From the NCBI RefSeq assembly GCF_000312425.1, contig NZ_HE997181.1, forward strand, positions 5,522,435 to 5,586,434: DNA of 64,000 nucleotides, read 5' to 3'. Shown here piece after piece: positions 26,263 to 35,405 of the stretch. The position numbers and the translations under genes were made by a program. Position 1 is the first letter of the stretch. The number at the start of each line of letters is the position of its first letter. Origin of the DNA: Reyranella massiliensis 521. Lineage in GTDB: Bacteria > Pseudomonadota > Alphaproteobacteria > Reyranellales > Reyranellaceae. Below the pieces are notes generated by a model, which saw nothing but the letters and a program-made list of their open reading frames with translations, made no database searches and was not told the origin of the DNA.

Positions 26263-27131
26263 GCCTTGCTCCCGAACAGGCCGGTGGGCTTCAGCAGCAG
26301 GATCAGGATGAAGATCAGCGAGATGCCGATCTGGCCCAGTTGTTCGCCGAGGAACAGTCCCCCCAACGATTCGGTGACGCCGATCACCAGACCGCCGACC
26401 GCCGCACCGACGAAGCTCCCCATGCCGCCCAGCACGACGATGGTGAAGGCGACGAGCACGAAGGCGTGGCCCGAGGAGGGCGTAACGTAGTAGGTCGGCA
26501 TCAGCAGGCAGGCTGCCGCACCGAGACAGGCGATGCCGATGCCGTAGGAGACGGCGAAGACCGTCTCGACATCGATACCGACCAGCCGCGCGCCCTGCCG
26601 TTCCTTGGCGACGGCACGGATCGCCTTGCCGGTGTCGCTGAAGGCCATGTAGAGCGCGAGCGCGGTGCAGAGGATCAGCGAGGCGACAAAGGAGATGATC
26701 TTGGGCAGCGGCAGGAAGGCCGCGCCCAGCTCGACGAAGGTGCCGGCATAGGGAACGTCTATCGTCTGCGTGTTGCCGCCGAAGAAGAGGAGGGCGGCAT
26801 TGTCGAACACGATCGAGAGGCCGAGGGTGATCAGCAGGATGTTTTCGTCGCGGCCGTGATTGTAGCGGCCGATCAGCAGTCGATAGAGGACGAAGCCGAA
26901 GGCAAAGGAGCCGGCGATCACCAGCGGCAGCGCGGCATAGGGATCGATGCCGGCCAGCCGCCACAGCCAGAAGACGGCGTACATGGCCAGCATCAGCAGG
27001 CTGCCATGCGCGAAGTTGATGATGTGCAGCACGCCGTAGATCAGCGTGAGGCCCACTGCCACCAGTACATAGATGCCACCAGCCAGCAGGCCGTTCAGGA
27101 CGCCGGCAAGGAGGAAGGCGGGATCGAGCAC
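26259..27131 (-). CDS. Branched-chain amino-acid-type ABC transporter permease LivH
   Basis: 290 residues from the GTG at 27131 (VLDPAFLLAGVLNGL), 19 bases after the binding-protein stop; a longer start at 27194 would run into the livK gene. Family segments: ALVAVGLTLIYGVLHIINFAHG-type second helix (here LVAVGLTLIYGVLHIINFAH), the coupling loop AFSDTGKAIRAVAKERQGARLVGID, and VVLGGMGSFVGAAVGGLVIGVTES. It is second in the liv operon after the binding protein. Confidence 0.93.
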   Translation of the reverse strand: MLDPAFLLAGVLNGLLAGGIYVLVAVGLTLIYGVLHIINFAHGSLLMLAMYAVFWLWRLAGIDPYAALPLVIAGSFAFGFVLYRLLIGRYNHGRDENILLITLGLSIVFDNAALLFFGGNTQTIDVPYAGTFVELGAAFLPLPKIISFVASLILCTALALYMAFSDTGKAIRAVAKERQGARLVGIDVETVFAVSYGIGIACLGAAACLLMPTYYVTPSSGHAFVLVAFTIVVLGGMGSFVGAAVGGLVIGVTESLGGLFLGEQLGQIGISLIFILILLLKPTGLFGSKA

Positions 27132-27150
27132 GCCGGTTGCGCGCCCGCTC

Positions 27151-28380
27151 TCAGCCGAATTTCGGCTTGGGGAACACCGCCTTGGCCGAGGCAAATTCCT
27201 CGGGGGCGATCACCTCGATATCGCCCTTGAGCGATTGCATGACGGCTGGCCGCCCGCCCTGGTTCTGGCCGTTCACGAACTTGGTCGGGCCGTAAGGTAG
27301 CAGGTCGGCCTTGTAGGTCGAGGCGGCGAGGGCCGCGGTGAGCTTCTCCTTGTCCGCCGACCCTGCATGTTCAAGCGCGTCGGCCAGCAGCATCACGTTG
27401 GAGTAGGTCAGATAGACCTCGAAGGTGAAGAGCGCGCCCGCAGCTTCGACACGCTTCTTCAATTCCTGCGCCTTGGCGCTCTTCGGGTTGAACCAGTGGT
27501 TGACGTCCATCATGTACTGCGAGACGTCGGGCATGTCCTTGACGAACTTGTAATTGAAGCCGCCGCCCAGGATCGAATAGAAGCCCGCGACATTGACCTT
27601 CTGCTGGAACAGCGTGCGCGCCAGCAGCATGTACTCGTTGCCGTAGTTTGACATCATCACGATGTCCGGCGCCATGGACCGGATGCGCAGGGCGATGTTG
27701 TCGAAGTTGCGCGTCGGATTGTCGTGCGCGATCAGCTCCTTCGCCGTGATCCCGACCGACGGAAGCTTGCCGGCCAGCAGCTTGGCGGTTCCGGTGCCGA
27801 ACTCGCCCGATTCGTGGACGATAACCGCGGTCTTGGCGACATTGTTGGCGGCCTTGTTCAGGGCGCCCAGCGAGGCGATGCCGTCGTCGACGCACACACC
27901 GAAACCGGGCTTCAAGCGGAACACGTTCTTCAGGCCACGATTCACGATCAGGTCCGAGGCGCCGACGTCGATCAGGAAGGGCGTGTTGTACTTGGCGGCG
28001 GCCTGGCTGGCGGCGATGCCGACAGGGCTCTGGAAGCAGCCGATATAGGCCGCGACGCCCTGTTCGTTCATCTTCTCGACTTCACTCACGCCCACTTCGA
28101 CCTTGGACTGGCTGTCGCCCAGCAAGGCCTCGAGCTTGGCGCCGCCCATCGACTTGATGCCGCCCGCCTTGTTCACGTCCTCGACGGCCATGGTGCCGCC
28201 CAACCGGCTCTGCTGGCCGTTGTAGGCGACGAACCCCGTCACCGGATGGATCATGCCGACTTTTACGGCGGCCGCCTGCGCGCCGCCGATCGACGGAAAC
28301 CCGAGGGAGCCGGTGGCCAGTACGGCCGTTCCGGCGACGAACCCACGACGCGAAATCCGAACGCTCACGTGCTTTTTCAT
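27151..28380 (-). CDS. Branched-chain amino-acid-type ABC transporter substrate-binding protein (LivK family)
   Basis: 409 residues from the ATG at 28380. Tat-type signal: SVRISRRGFVAGTAVLATG, with RR followed by GF and a hydrophobic core, so it may be exported folded. The mature start AVKVGMIHPVTGFVAYNGQQS is typical Peripla_BP_6, followed by the AVEDVNKAGGI helix. It sets the specificity of the importer. The same strand and short gaps place an MmgE/PrpD gene and two deacetylase genes upstream, which suggests a small carboxylic acid or nitrogen compound as ligand. That link is inference. Confidence 0.92.
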   Translation of the reverse strand: MKKHVSVRISRRGFVAGTAVLATGSLGFPSIGGAQAAAVKVGMIHPVTGFVAYNGQQSRLGGTMAVEDVNKAGGIKSMGGAKLEALLGDSQSKVEVGVSEVEKMNEQGVAAYIGCFQSPVGIAASQAAAKYNTPFLIDVGASDLIVNRGLKNVFRLKPGFGVCVDDGIASLGALNKAANNVAKTAVIVHESGEFGTGTAKLLAGKLPSVGITAKELIAHDNPTRNFDNIALRIRSMAPDIVMMSNYGNEYMLLARTLFQQKVNVAGFYSILGGGFNYKFVKDMPDVSQYMMDVNHWFNPKSAKAQELKKRVEAAGALFTFEVYLTYSNVMLLADALEHAGSADKEKLTAALAASTYKADLLPYGPTKFVNGQNQGGRPAVMQSLKGDIEVIAPEEFASAKAVFPKPKFG

Positions 28381-28465
28381 CGTGAAGCCTCTTCTTGGTT
28401 CCCTGAGGCGAACGCTACGACAGCGACTGCCAGGGAGCAATCGCGATGCCAACTCGGGGCCAAAC

Positions 28466-29800
28466 TCAGGATTGCAGGACAGAGCGCAAGTCGCTCACGC
28501 GGTCGAGGGTCAGGATCTTCTGCCGTGCCGCGTCGGCTGTCTCGTGCGACCACACGCGCGCCGTGAGGGAGAAGTACTTGGCCGTGAGTTCTTCCCGCGA
28601 ATAGGGGTCCTGGTCGTCGCCGCGATTGGCTTCCACCGCCGCCGTGAGCGTGCGGCCGTCGCGCAGCCTGAGATCGACCCGGGCGGGGCGGACCTGCGGC
28701 AAGCGCGAGGTCATCGCCTTGTCCTCGACCACGAAGACCCGCTTGGCGAGGGCCTGCACGCGCTCGTCCCGCAAGGCATCCCAGGTGAAGTTCTCGACGG
28801 CGGAAGAGCCACGAACCAGCCGGGTTGCCACGGCGAAGGGCACGGAGAACTTGGCGCCCAGCGTGTTGCGCGGCGCCTGGTCGTCGAGTTCGGCGGCGTA
28901 GAGATAGCTCGCGACATCGACGCGCTCGACAGCATCGGGGGCGACCCGCTCGCGTGCGAGCAGGAGATCGAGGGCATCCAGCGCGCCGTGATTGTAGCGG
29001 CAGCAGGAATGGAGCTTGAAATAGTTATGGTCGATCTGCCAGTCGCGGCCGAGCCCGTCGATCATCTTCGCCGTGTCGAAGGTCTCCGATACGACCCGGC
29101 CGAACACGCTCGACAGCCCGTCGCGTTCGCCAACGAACCCTGCTTCGATCAGGTCTATCGCCATCAGCGCCATGCGGTTCGAGATGCCGGCATAGGCATT
29201 CCGTACCGTGCCGCCCTCCAGCATGGTCCGCTTGGAGGTGGCAAGCGTCAGCGAAGACGCGACGTTGATCGTCTCGCGAATCCGGGCGGCATCGTAGCCC
29301 AGCAGCTTCGCGACGGCGGTGGCGGCGCCCACCGTGCCCCAGGTGCCGTGCGGATGCATGTCGGGTCGAAGCGCGGCGGCGATGCCGATGCGCGCGCCGA
29401 TCTCGTAGCCCAGGATCAAGGCTTCCATCACGGCCTTGCCTGAGAGCCCCTTGATCTCGGCCAGTGCCCACACGGCGGGCAGGGCATGGATGGCGGGATG
29501 ACCCTTGGCGAAGCGGTTGCCTTCGTCCATTTCGAGGAAGGTGCCGGCCGTGCCGTTCAGGAAGGCGGCCGCGGCGGACACGGCTTTCTTGTCCGTGCCG
29601 ATCACCGATGCCTCGCCCGCCGGGCTGACGGCGAGCTTGGCCGTCAGCGCCTGCATCTCCGGTTCCGCCGCACCGCCGGCAATAGCGCCGATCGTGTCGA
29701 GCATGACGTAGGAGGTTTGTTCGACCGTCGCCGGTTTCAGTGATTCCAGGCGGAAGTCGGCGACGAAGGAAGCCAGGGTGTCGAGCCAGAAGGCGGTCAC
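28466..29800 (-). CDS. MmgE/PrpD-family protein
   Basis: 444 residues. The family includes 2-methylcitrate dehydratase, cis-aconitate decarboxylase and many enzymes of unknown substrate. Features: TSYVMLDTIGAIAGGAAEPEMQ near the N-terminus, NGTAGTFLEMDEGNRFAKGHPAIHALP (the conserved aspartate/glycine/histidine region), then YEIGARIGIAA and HPHGTWGTVGAATAVAKLLG, with KLHSCCRYNHGALDAL later. No prpB or prpC is nearby, so a methylcitrate role is unlikely. It lies between the liv operon and the deacetylase pair, four bases from the latter, so it probably acts on a compound handled by them. Confidence 0.92.
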   Translation of the reverse strand: MTAFWLDTLASFVADFRLESLKPATVEQTSYVMLDTIGAIAGGAAEPEMQALTAKLAVSPAGEASVIGTDKKAVSAAAAFLNGTAGTFLEMDEGNRFAKGHPAIHALPAVWALAEIKGLSGKAVMEALILGYEIGARIGIAAALRPDMHPHGTWGTVGAATAVAKLLGYDAARIRETINVASSLTLATSKRTMLEGGTVRNAYAGISNRMALMAIDLIEAGFVGERDGLSSVFGRVVSETFDTAKMIDGLGRDWQIDHNYFKLHSCCRYNHGALDALDLLLARERVAPDAVERVDVASYLYAAELDDQAPRNTLGAKFSVPFAVATRLVRGSSAVENFTWDALRDERVQALAKRVFVVEDKAMTSRLPQVRPARVDLRLRDGRTLTAAVEANRGDDQDPYSREELTAKYFSLTARVWSHETADAARQKILTLDRVSDLRSVLQS

Positions 29801-29804
29801 GGCG

Positions 29805-30737
29805 TCAGCCCATCATCGTGTCGATATAGTGCCGGGCAACTTCGCCGGGCGTGGCCTGCCAGGCATTGCCGAAGCGCTCGACCCGGCGCAGGGCCTCGTC
29901 GAGATACTTGATGCGGTGCGCCATGCCCATCAGCCACGGGTGGATCGACAGGTTGAACACCTGACCGCCCTCGTGGTGCAGCAGCTCGAACGCCTCGCCC
30001 ACGATGTCGGGATAGCGCGTGGTCGGGATGCGGCGCAGCCAGAGTTGCTGCACGTCGTCCCACTCCGGCTGGTTGGGCAGCGAGACGAACTTCCGTCCAC
30101 CTACTTTCATCGGATAGGGCTGATCGTCGTTCGGCCAGTCGAGTGCGTAGTCGAGCCCCGCCTCGGCCAGCAAACCGGGCGTGCGGGTGCTTTCGCCATA
30201 GTCCTGGCCGAGCCAGCCGGTCGGGCGCACGCCGGAAGCTTTCTCGACGGCGGCAATCGAGGATTCGATCTCCGCTTTTTCTTCGGCCTCGGTCATCTTC
30301 GAGGTGATCATGCGGTTAGCCGAATGGCCGTGCGCGATGAACTCGTATTTCCGCTTCTTGAACTGCTCGATCAGGAAGGGGTAGCGCTCGGCGGCCAGTG
30401 CATTCACCGCCACGCCGGCACGGATCTGATAGCGGTCGAGCACGTCGAGCACCCGAAAGATGCCGACCCGGTTGCCATACTCACGCTGTGTCCAGGTGCG
30501 GTAGTCGGGCACGAAACTGCCGTACTCGCCGACATAGCGCGGGTCCTTATGACTCTTCTCGTCCGGCAGCAGTTCCCAGTATTCGAGATGCAGCAGTACG
30601 AAGGAGGCAACGCGGGCATTGCGCGGCCAATTGAGCTTCGGCCGGAGCGGAAACGGCGAATAGTCGTACCAGGGATTGTCCATCCCGGCCCTGAGCGGCG
30701 GCGGGTTCTTGGGGATATTATTGGGAGGGGTGCTCAT
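29805..30737 (-). CDS. Polysaccharide-deacetylase-family protein, PuuE-like (copy 1)
   Basis: 310 residues. NodB-fold protein of the group that includes allantoinase PuuE and peptidoglycan deacetylases of the HpPgdA type. It lacks the TFDDG motif of chitin deacetylases; instead it has SFVLLHLEYWELLPDE, then YGNRVGIFRVLDVLDRYQIRAGVAVN, FIAHGHSANRM and GWLGQDYGESTRTPGLLAEAGLDY. The end, NLSIHPWLMGMAHRIKYLDEALRRV, is conserved in PuuE relatives. Cytoplasmic, no signal. It starts one base from the stop of its paralogue and ends four bases from the MmgE/PrpD gene. Confidence 0.9.
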   Translation of the reverse strand: MSTPPNNIPKNPPPLRAGMDNPWYDYSPFPLRPKLNWPRNARVASFVLLHLEYWELLPDEKSHKDPRYVGEYGSFVPDYRTWTQREYGNRVGIFRVLDVLDRYQIRAGVAVNALAAERYPFLIEQFKKRKYEFIAHGHSANRMITSKMTEAEEKAEIESSIAAVEKASGVRPTGWLGQDYGESTRTPGLLAEAGLDYALDWPNDDQPYPMKVGGRKFVSLPNQPEWDDVQQLWLRRIPTTRYPDIVGEAFELLHHEGGQVFNLSIHPWLMGMAHRIKYLDEALRRVERFGNAWQATPGEVARHYIDTMMG

Positions 30738-30738
30738 C

Positions 30739-31638
30739 TCACGCCTCCTTCCCGAGATGTTGCTGGAAGGGTTTCAGCCCATTGGCGACGTACCAGTCGA
30801 GAATCTCCTCGGCGGTGCAAACCCAGGCATCCTTGTGCTTGCGAATGTAGGAAAGTGCCCGGTCGAGGTGTCTCAGCCGATGCGGCGCACCCATCATGTA
30901 GGGATGCAGGGCGATGCACATGACGCGGCCATTCTCCTGGCCCTCGCGATAGACCGTGTCGAAATGATCGATGATCATCTGCGCGAATTCCTCCGCCTCG
31001 ACCGGCTGGCGGTAGATCAGCGCATCGTTGAGATCCATCGTATAGGGCACGTGGATCAGGGTTCCGTGCTTGGTGACCAGCGGCGTCGGCTGGTCGTCGT
31101 GATAGAAGTCGCAGAAATAGTCGAGGCCGGCTTCCTTCACGAGATCGGGGGTGGCCATGGTGTTGGAGATCGCCGGCGAGAACCAGCCGCGCAGCTTGCG
31201 GCCGGTCAGGCGCAGGTGCGTCGCCTTGCTGTGTTCGATGACCTCGCGCTCTTCTTGTTCGCTGTAGCCCCAGTGATAGCGCGTGTTGAAGTAGCCGTGG
31301 CTCATATACTCCCAGCGGCGCGCTTCCATCGCCTCCAGGATCTCGGGATACATCTCGATCACCGACATGGAGAGCGAGACGGTGCAGCGCACATTGTGCT
31401 TGTCCAGCACCTCGAACATGCGCCACAGGCCGACACGGTTGCCGTAGTCACGGCCGCCATAGCCCAGCACGTCGGGATGGGGCATGCGCGGCCAGGGATT
31501 ACGGACACGCACCTCGGCCGGCACATACTCGTAATGTTCGATGTTGGGGCAAACCCAGACGGCGACCCGTGCATTGTTGGGCCAAGAGAGCTTCGGCCGC
31601 GCGACGACGGGGGAATAGCCGAATCTGTAAGGGTCCAT
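30739..31638 (-). CDS. Polysaccharide-deacetylase-family protein, PuuE-like (copy 2)
   Basis: 299 residues from the ATG at 31638 (MDPYRFGYSP, after ACCAGG); a longer start at 31680 is less likely. Paralogue of the next gene: AVWVCPNIEHYEYVPAE, YGNRVGLWRMFEVLDKHNVRCTVSLS, YMSHGYFNTRYHWGYSEQEER and MCIALHPYMMGAPHRLRHLDRALSYI. The pair probably acts as a hetero-oligomer or on two related amides. It is the promoter-proximal gene of the minus-strand cluster and lies divergent from xdhA, 81 bases away. Confidence 0.9.
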   Translation of the reverse strand: MDPYRFGYSPVVARPKLSWPNNARVAVWVCPNIEHYEYVPAEVRVRNPWPRMPHPDVLGYGGRDYGNRVGLWRMFEVLDKHNVRCTVSLSMSVIEMYPEILEAMEARRWEYMSHGYFNTRYHWGYSEQEEREVIEHSKATHLRLTGRKLRGWFSPAISNTMATPDLVKEAGLDYFCDFYHDDQPTPLVTKHGTLIHVPYTMDLNDALIYRQPVEAEEFAQMIIDHFDTVYREGQENGRVMCIALHPYMMGAPHRLRHLDRALSYIRKHKDAWVCTAEEILDWYVANGLKPFQQHLGKEA

Positions 31639-31719
31639 CCTGGTGCTTTCTCTCCCTTGTTGGCGCGGCAAGTGCATCATGCGATTGACGTAGGCGCAAC
31701 AGCTTGCATCCTTATTCGC

Positions 31720-33102
31720 ATGGCGGACCGATTAAGCTTCACCCTCAATGATCAGCCGGTCGAGATTACGGGCATCTCACCGATGACGACCCTGCTCGAC
31801 TGGCTGCGCGACCGTCGCGGGCTGCGCGGCACCAAGGAGGGCTGTGCGGAGGGCGACTGCGGCGCCTGCACCGTCGTCCTGGAGCGCGAGGATGGGCGGC
31901 GCGAGGCCGTGAATTCCTGCATCGCCCTGTTGGGCCAGGTCGACGGACTGTCTGTGCGCACGGTCGAGGGCCTGTGCGGCGTCGATGGGGGCGCCCACCC
32001 GGTGCAGGTCGCGATGGCGGAAGCAGACGCCACCCAGTGCGGCTTCTGTACGCCGGGTTTCGTCATGTCGGCCTATGCCTTCGCCGCTGGGGGCGAGAAA
32101 GCCGAGGCCGATACGGTTCATGAAGCGCTGGCAGGCAATCTCTGCCGGTGCACAGGCTATCGACCGATCGTGGAGGCCATGGGCCGCGTTGTCGGGCTCG
32201 CGATCGATCCGCCGCCGGCTCCGGCAGTGCGCCCGGCATCGGCTGCAATCGATGGCGTCTTCTTCGCACCGCGCTCGCTCGACGAGTTGCTGACGCTGCG
32301 CAGCATGTATCCCGGCGCGAGACTGCTGGCCGGCGGCACCGACCTGGGGCTCGACGCCAGCCGGGCCCGCAAGCCGCCGTCCACCATCATCCATCTCGCG
32401 CATGTCGCCGAGCTGAAGGGAATAGCTGCCGACGACGAGAAGATCACGATCGGCGCAGCCGTCACCTACACCGAGGCCGCGCCGACGCTGATCGAGGCCT
32501 TTCCGGCCTTGCGTCCCTATCTCTCGCGGCTGGGTTCGCGGCAGATCCGGAATCTCGGTACCCTCGGCGGCAATGTCGGCAACGCCTCGCCCATCGGCGA
32601 CATGCCGCCTGTTCTGATCGCGCTGGAGGCCAGCGTCAGACTGGTGTCGGGCCGCGGCGCTCGCGACCTGCCCCTCGAAGAGTTCTTTGTCGGCTACCGC
32701 AAGACGGCGCTGGCGCCCGACGAGGTGATCCAGAGCCTGTCGATGCCGCGCCTGTGGCCGGGTGAAGTCTTCTTCTGCGACAAGGTGAGCAAGCGGCGCG
32801 ACCAGGATATTTCGACCGTCGCCGCGGCTTACCGTCTGCGGATCAAGGACGGCCGGATCGAGGACGCCCGTGTCGGCTTCGGCGGCATGGCGGCGACGCC
32901 AAAGCGGGCAACGCATGTCGAGGCGGCCTTGAAGGCGGAAGGTTTCGCGGCGGCCATCGCAGCGGTCGCCAACGACTTCCAGCCACTCAGCGATTGGCGC
33001 GGCACGGCCAGCTACCGTCTTCAGGTCGCGGCCAATCTGCTGCGCCGGCTGGAGCTCCGCATTGCCGAGCCGGCGCGTGTGTTGGAGCTCGAAGCCCTGT
33101 GA
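31720..33102 (+). CDS. Xanthine-dehydrogenase-family small subunit: 2Fe-2S plus FAD domains
   Basis: 460 residues from the ATG at 31720. Residues about 1-90 are a plant-type ferredoxin domain (KEGCAEGDCGACTVVLE), residues 90-165 the second 2Fe-2S domain (TQCGFCTPGFVMSAYA and NLCRCTGYRPIVEA), and from about 180 to the end a CO-dehydrogenase-type FAD domain (ARLLAGGTDLGLD, RQIRNLGTLGGNVGNASPIGDMPP). This is the XdhA-type fusion. No Shine-Dalgarno is seen ahead of the ATG, so the transcript may be leaderless. The stop overlaps the start of the large subunit (GTGA). The substrate is probably a purine or another N-heterocycle. Confidence 0.94.
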   Translation: MADRLSFTLNDQPVEITGISPMTTLLDWLRDRRGLRGTKEGCAEGDCGACTVVLEREDGRREAVNSCIALLGQVDGLSVRTVEGLCGVDGGAHPVQVAMAEADATQCGFCTPGFVMSAYAFAAGGEKAEADTVHEALAGNLCRCTGYRPIVEAMGRVVGLAIDPPPAPAVRPASAAIDGVFFAPRSLDELLTLRSMYPGARLLAGGTDLGLDASRARKPPSTIIHLAHVAELKGIAADDEKITIGAAVTYTEAAPTLIEAFPALRPYLSRLGSRQIRNLGTLGGNVGNASPIGDMPPVLIALEASVRLVSGRGARDLPLEEFFVGYRKTALAPDEVIQSLSMPRLWPGEVFFCDKVSKRRDQDISTVAAAYRLRIKDGRIEDARVGFGGMAATPKRATHVEAALKAEGFAAAIAAVANDFQPLSDWRGTASYRLQVAANLLRRLELRIAEPARVLELEAL

Positions 33103-35405
33103 ACGCCAAGGTCGGAACTGCACAGCGCCACGACAGTGCGTTGAAGCACGTCACCGGACAGGCGCTCTATATCGACGACATGCCCGAGCCCCCCGGCACG
33201 CTGCACGGCGCGCTGGTGCTGAGCACAGTGGCCTGCGGTCGGCTGAAGAAGCTCGACCTCGCGGCGGCGGCGATATCGCCCGGTGTGAGCGCGGTGCTGG
33301 CGGCGGGCGACATTCCCGGTACGAACGATGTCGCAGCGGTCGGTCAAGGTGAGCCGCTGTTCGCAGTGAATCGTGTCGACTATGCCGGCCAGCCGTTGGC
33401 GCTGATCGTCGCCGAGAGCCTCGATGCCGCGCGGGCAGCCGTCGAGCGCGCTGTGGTCGAGATCGAGGAGGAAGAGCCCATCCTCGATATCGCGACGGCG
33501 CTCGCGAAAAAGGCCTATGTCCAGGCGCCAGCCACGTTGTTGCGAGGCGATCCAGAGGGCACCCTGCAACGTGCGCCGCATCGGCTGACCGCCGAGTTCA
33601 GCGTCGGCGGGCAGGAGCATTTCTACCTCGAGGGCCAGATCGCCTTTGCCCTACCGGGCGAGGATGGCGACATCGTCGTGCATTCCTCGACCCAGCATCC
33701 GACGGAAGTGCAGCACATCTGCGCGCGCCTGCTGGGCTGCGACTTCAATCGCATCACCGCCGTCGTGCGCCGTCTCGGTGGCGGCTTCGGCGGCAAGGAA
33801 AGCAACGCCTCGTGGGTGGCGGGTGCTGCGGCGCTTGCGGCCAACCACACCCGCCGGCCGGTGAAGCTTCGCCTGCCGCGCGAGATCGACATGATCGCCA
33901 CCGGCAAGCGGCACGGCTTCGATTACCGCTACACGGTGGGCTTCGACAACGAGGGTCGGGTGCTGGCGCTCGATGCCGAGCTGGCGGCCGATGCCGGCTG
34001 GAGCCTCGATCTCACGCCGGGCGTCGTGGCGCGGGCGCTCACGCATACCGACAACGCCTACTGGATCCCGCATTTCCGCGCCGTCGGCTATGCCTGCCGC
34101 ACCAACAGGCAGTCCAACACAGCCTTCCGGGGCTTCGGTGGTCCGCAGGGCGTCGTGGTGATGGAGGATGCGCTGGACCGCATTGCCCATCGACTGGCGC
34201 GTAATCCCAACGACGTCCGCGCGCTCAACTTCTACGCCGAAGGGAAGGACGAGACGCCCTACGGCCAGAAGGTCGACGAGAACCATCTGTTGCGCTGTTG
34301 GGCCGAAGTGAAGACAGGCGGTGCGTTGGAACGGCGGCGCGCCGAGGTCGATGCGTTCAATACCGGCCATCCGGTGTTGAAGCGCGGGCTCGGGCTGTTC
34401 CCCCTGAAGTTCGGCATCTCCTTCAATCTGCCGCACATGAACCAGGCGGGGGCGCTGGTTCATGTCTACACCGACGGCTCCATCCGCCTGAACCATGGCG
34501 GTACCGAGATGGGGCAGGGCCTCTTCATCAAGGTGGCGCAGGTCGTGGCCGAGGTGTTCAAGGTGGATATCGACCGTATCCGGCCGAGCGCAACGTCGAC
34601 CGCCGAAGTTCCCAACACGTCACCGACGGCGGCTTCGACGGGCTCCGATCTCAATGGCTGGGCGGCCTGGGAAGCGGCCAACACGATCAAGCAGCGCATG
34701 ACGGCCTTCGCCGCGGAGCATTTCGGCGTCGCGCAAGACGACATCGAGTTCGCCGATGGCAATGTCCGCATCGCCAAGCCCGGTAGCAATCAGGTGCTGA
34801 CTTTCGGCGAGCTGGCAAAGCTCTGCTGGCTGGGGCGTGTTTCGCTTTCCTCCACTGGCTTCTACAAGACGCCCAAGATCCACTGGGATCCCGTGGCGAT
34901 GCGCGGCCGGCCGTTCTTCTATTTCTCCTTCGGCGCGGCCATGGCCGAGGTGGCGATCGACACGCTGACCGGCGAGAGCCGCGTGCTGCGTGTCGACCTC
35001 GTGCAGGATTGCGGCGAGTCGCTCAATCCGGCGATCGACCTCGGCCAGATCGAAGGTGCTTTCGTGCAAGGGCAGGGGTGGCTCACCTGCGAGGAATTGT
35101 GGTGGGACGCCAAGGGCCGTCTCAAGACAGTGGGACCGTCGACCTACAAGATCCCCGGCAGCCGCGACGTGCCGCCTGTCTTCAATGTGAAGATGCTTGC
35201 CGATGCGCCGTCGCGCGAGGCGACGATCTTCCGTTCCAAGGCGGTGGGCGAGCCGCCATTGATGCTGGCGACCGCCGTGTGGACGGCACTCAAGGATGCA
35301 ATCGGCGCCGCCACGAATCGCCGCGCGCCGGTACGTCTCGATGCGCCGGCTACACCCGAGCGCGTGCTCGCGGCGATCGAGAGGGCGCGAACAGTCGCTC
35401 GATGA
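33099..35405 (+). CDS. Xanthine-dehydrogenase-family large subunit, molybdopterin-binding
   Basis: 768 residues from a GTG. XdhB-type molybdenum hydroxylase. Visible: HVTGQALYIDDMPEPPGTLH, the ISSTQHPTEVQ-like HSSTQHPTEVQHICARLLG, the cofactor loop RRLGGGFGGKESN, RTNRQSNTAFRGFGGPQG, and near the C-terminus FRSKAVGEPPLMLATAVW with the catalytic Glu. A HGGTEMGQGLFIKVAQVVAE stretch is also typical. Its last 56 bases overlap the 3' end of the convergent tetR gene. No xdhC chaperone gene is nearby. Confidence 0.95.
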   Translation: MNAKVGTAQRHDSALKHVTGQALYIDDMPEPPGTLHGALVLSTVACGRLKKLDLAAAAISPGVSAVLAAGDIPGTNDVAAVGQGEPLFAVNRVDYAGQPLALIVAESLDAARAAVERAVVEIEEEEPILDIATALAKKAYVQAPATLLRGDPEGTLQRAPHRLTAEFSVGGQEHFYLEGQIAFALPGEDGDIVVHSSTQHPTEVQHICARLLGCDFNRITAVVRRLGGGFGGKESNASWVAGAAALAANHTRRPVKLRLPREIDMIATGKRHGFDYRYTVGFDNEGRVLALDAELAADAGWSLDLTPGVVARALTHTDNAYWIPHFRAVGYACRTNRQSNTAFRGFGGPQGVVVMEDALDRIAHRLARNPNDVRALNFYAEGKDETPYGQKVDENHLLRCWAEVKTGGALERRRAEVDAFNTGHPVLKRGLGLFPLKFGISFNLPHMNQAGALVHVYTDGSIRLNHGGTEMGQGLFIKVAQVVAEVFKVDIDRIRPSATSTAEVPNTSPTAASTGSDLNGWAAWEAANTIKQRMTAFAAEHFGVAQDDIEFADGNVRIAKPGSNQVLTFGELAKLCWLGRVSLSSTGFYKTPKIHWDPVAMRGRPFFYFSFGAAMAEVAIDTLTGESRVLRVDLVQDCGESLNPAIDLGQIEGAFVQGQGWLTCEELWWDAKGRLKTVGPSTYKIPGSRDVPPVFNVKMLADAPSREATIFRSKAVGEPPLMLATAVWTALKDAIGAATNRRAPVRLDAPATPERVLAAIERARTVAR

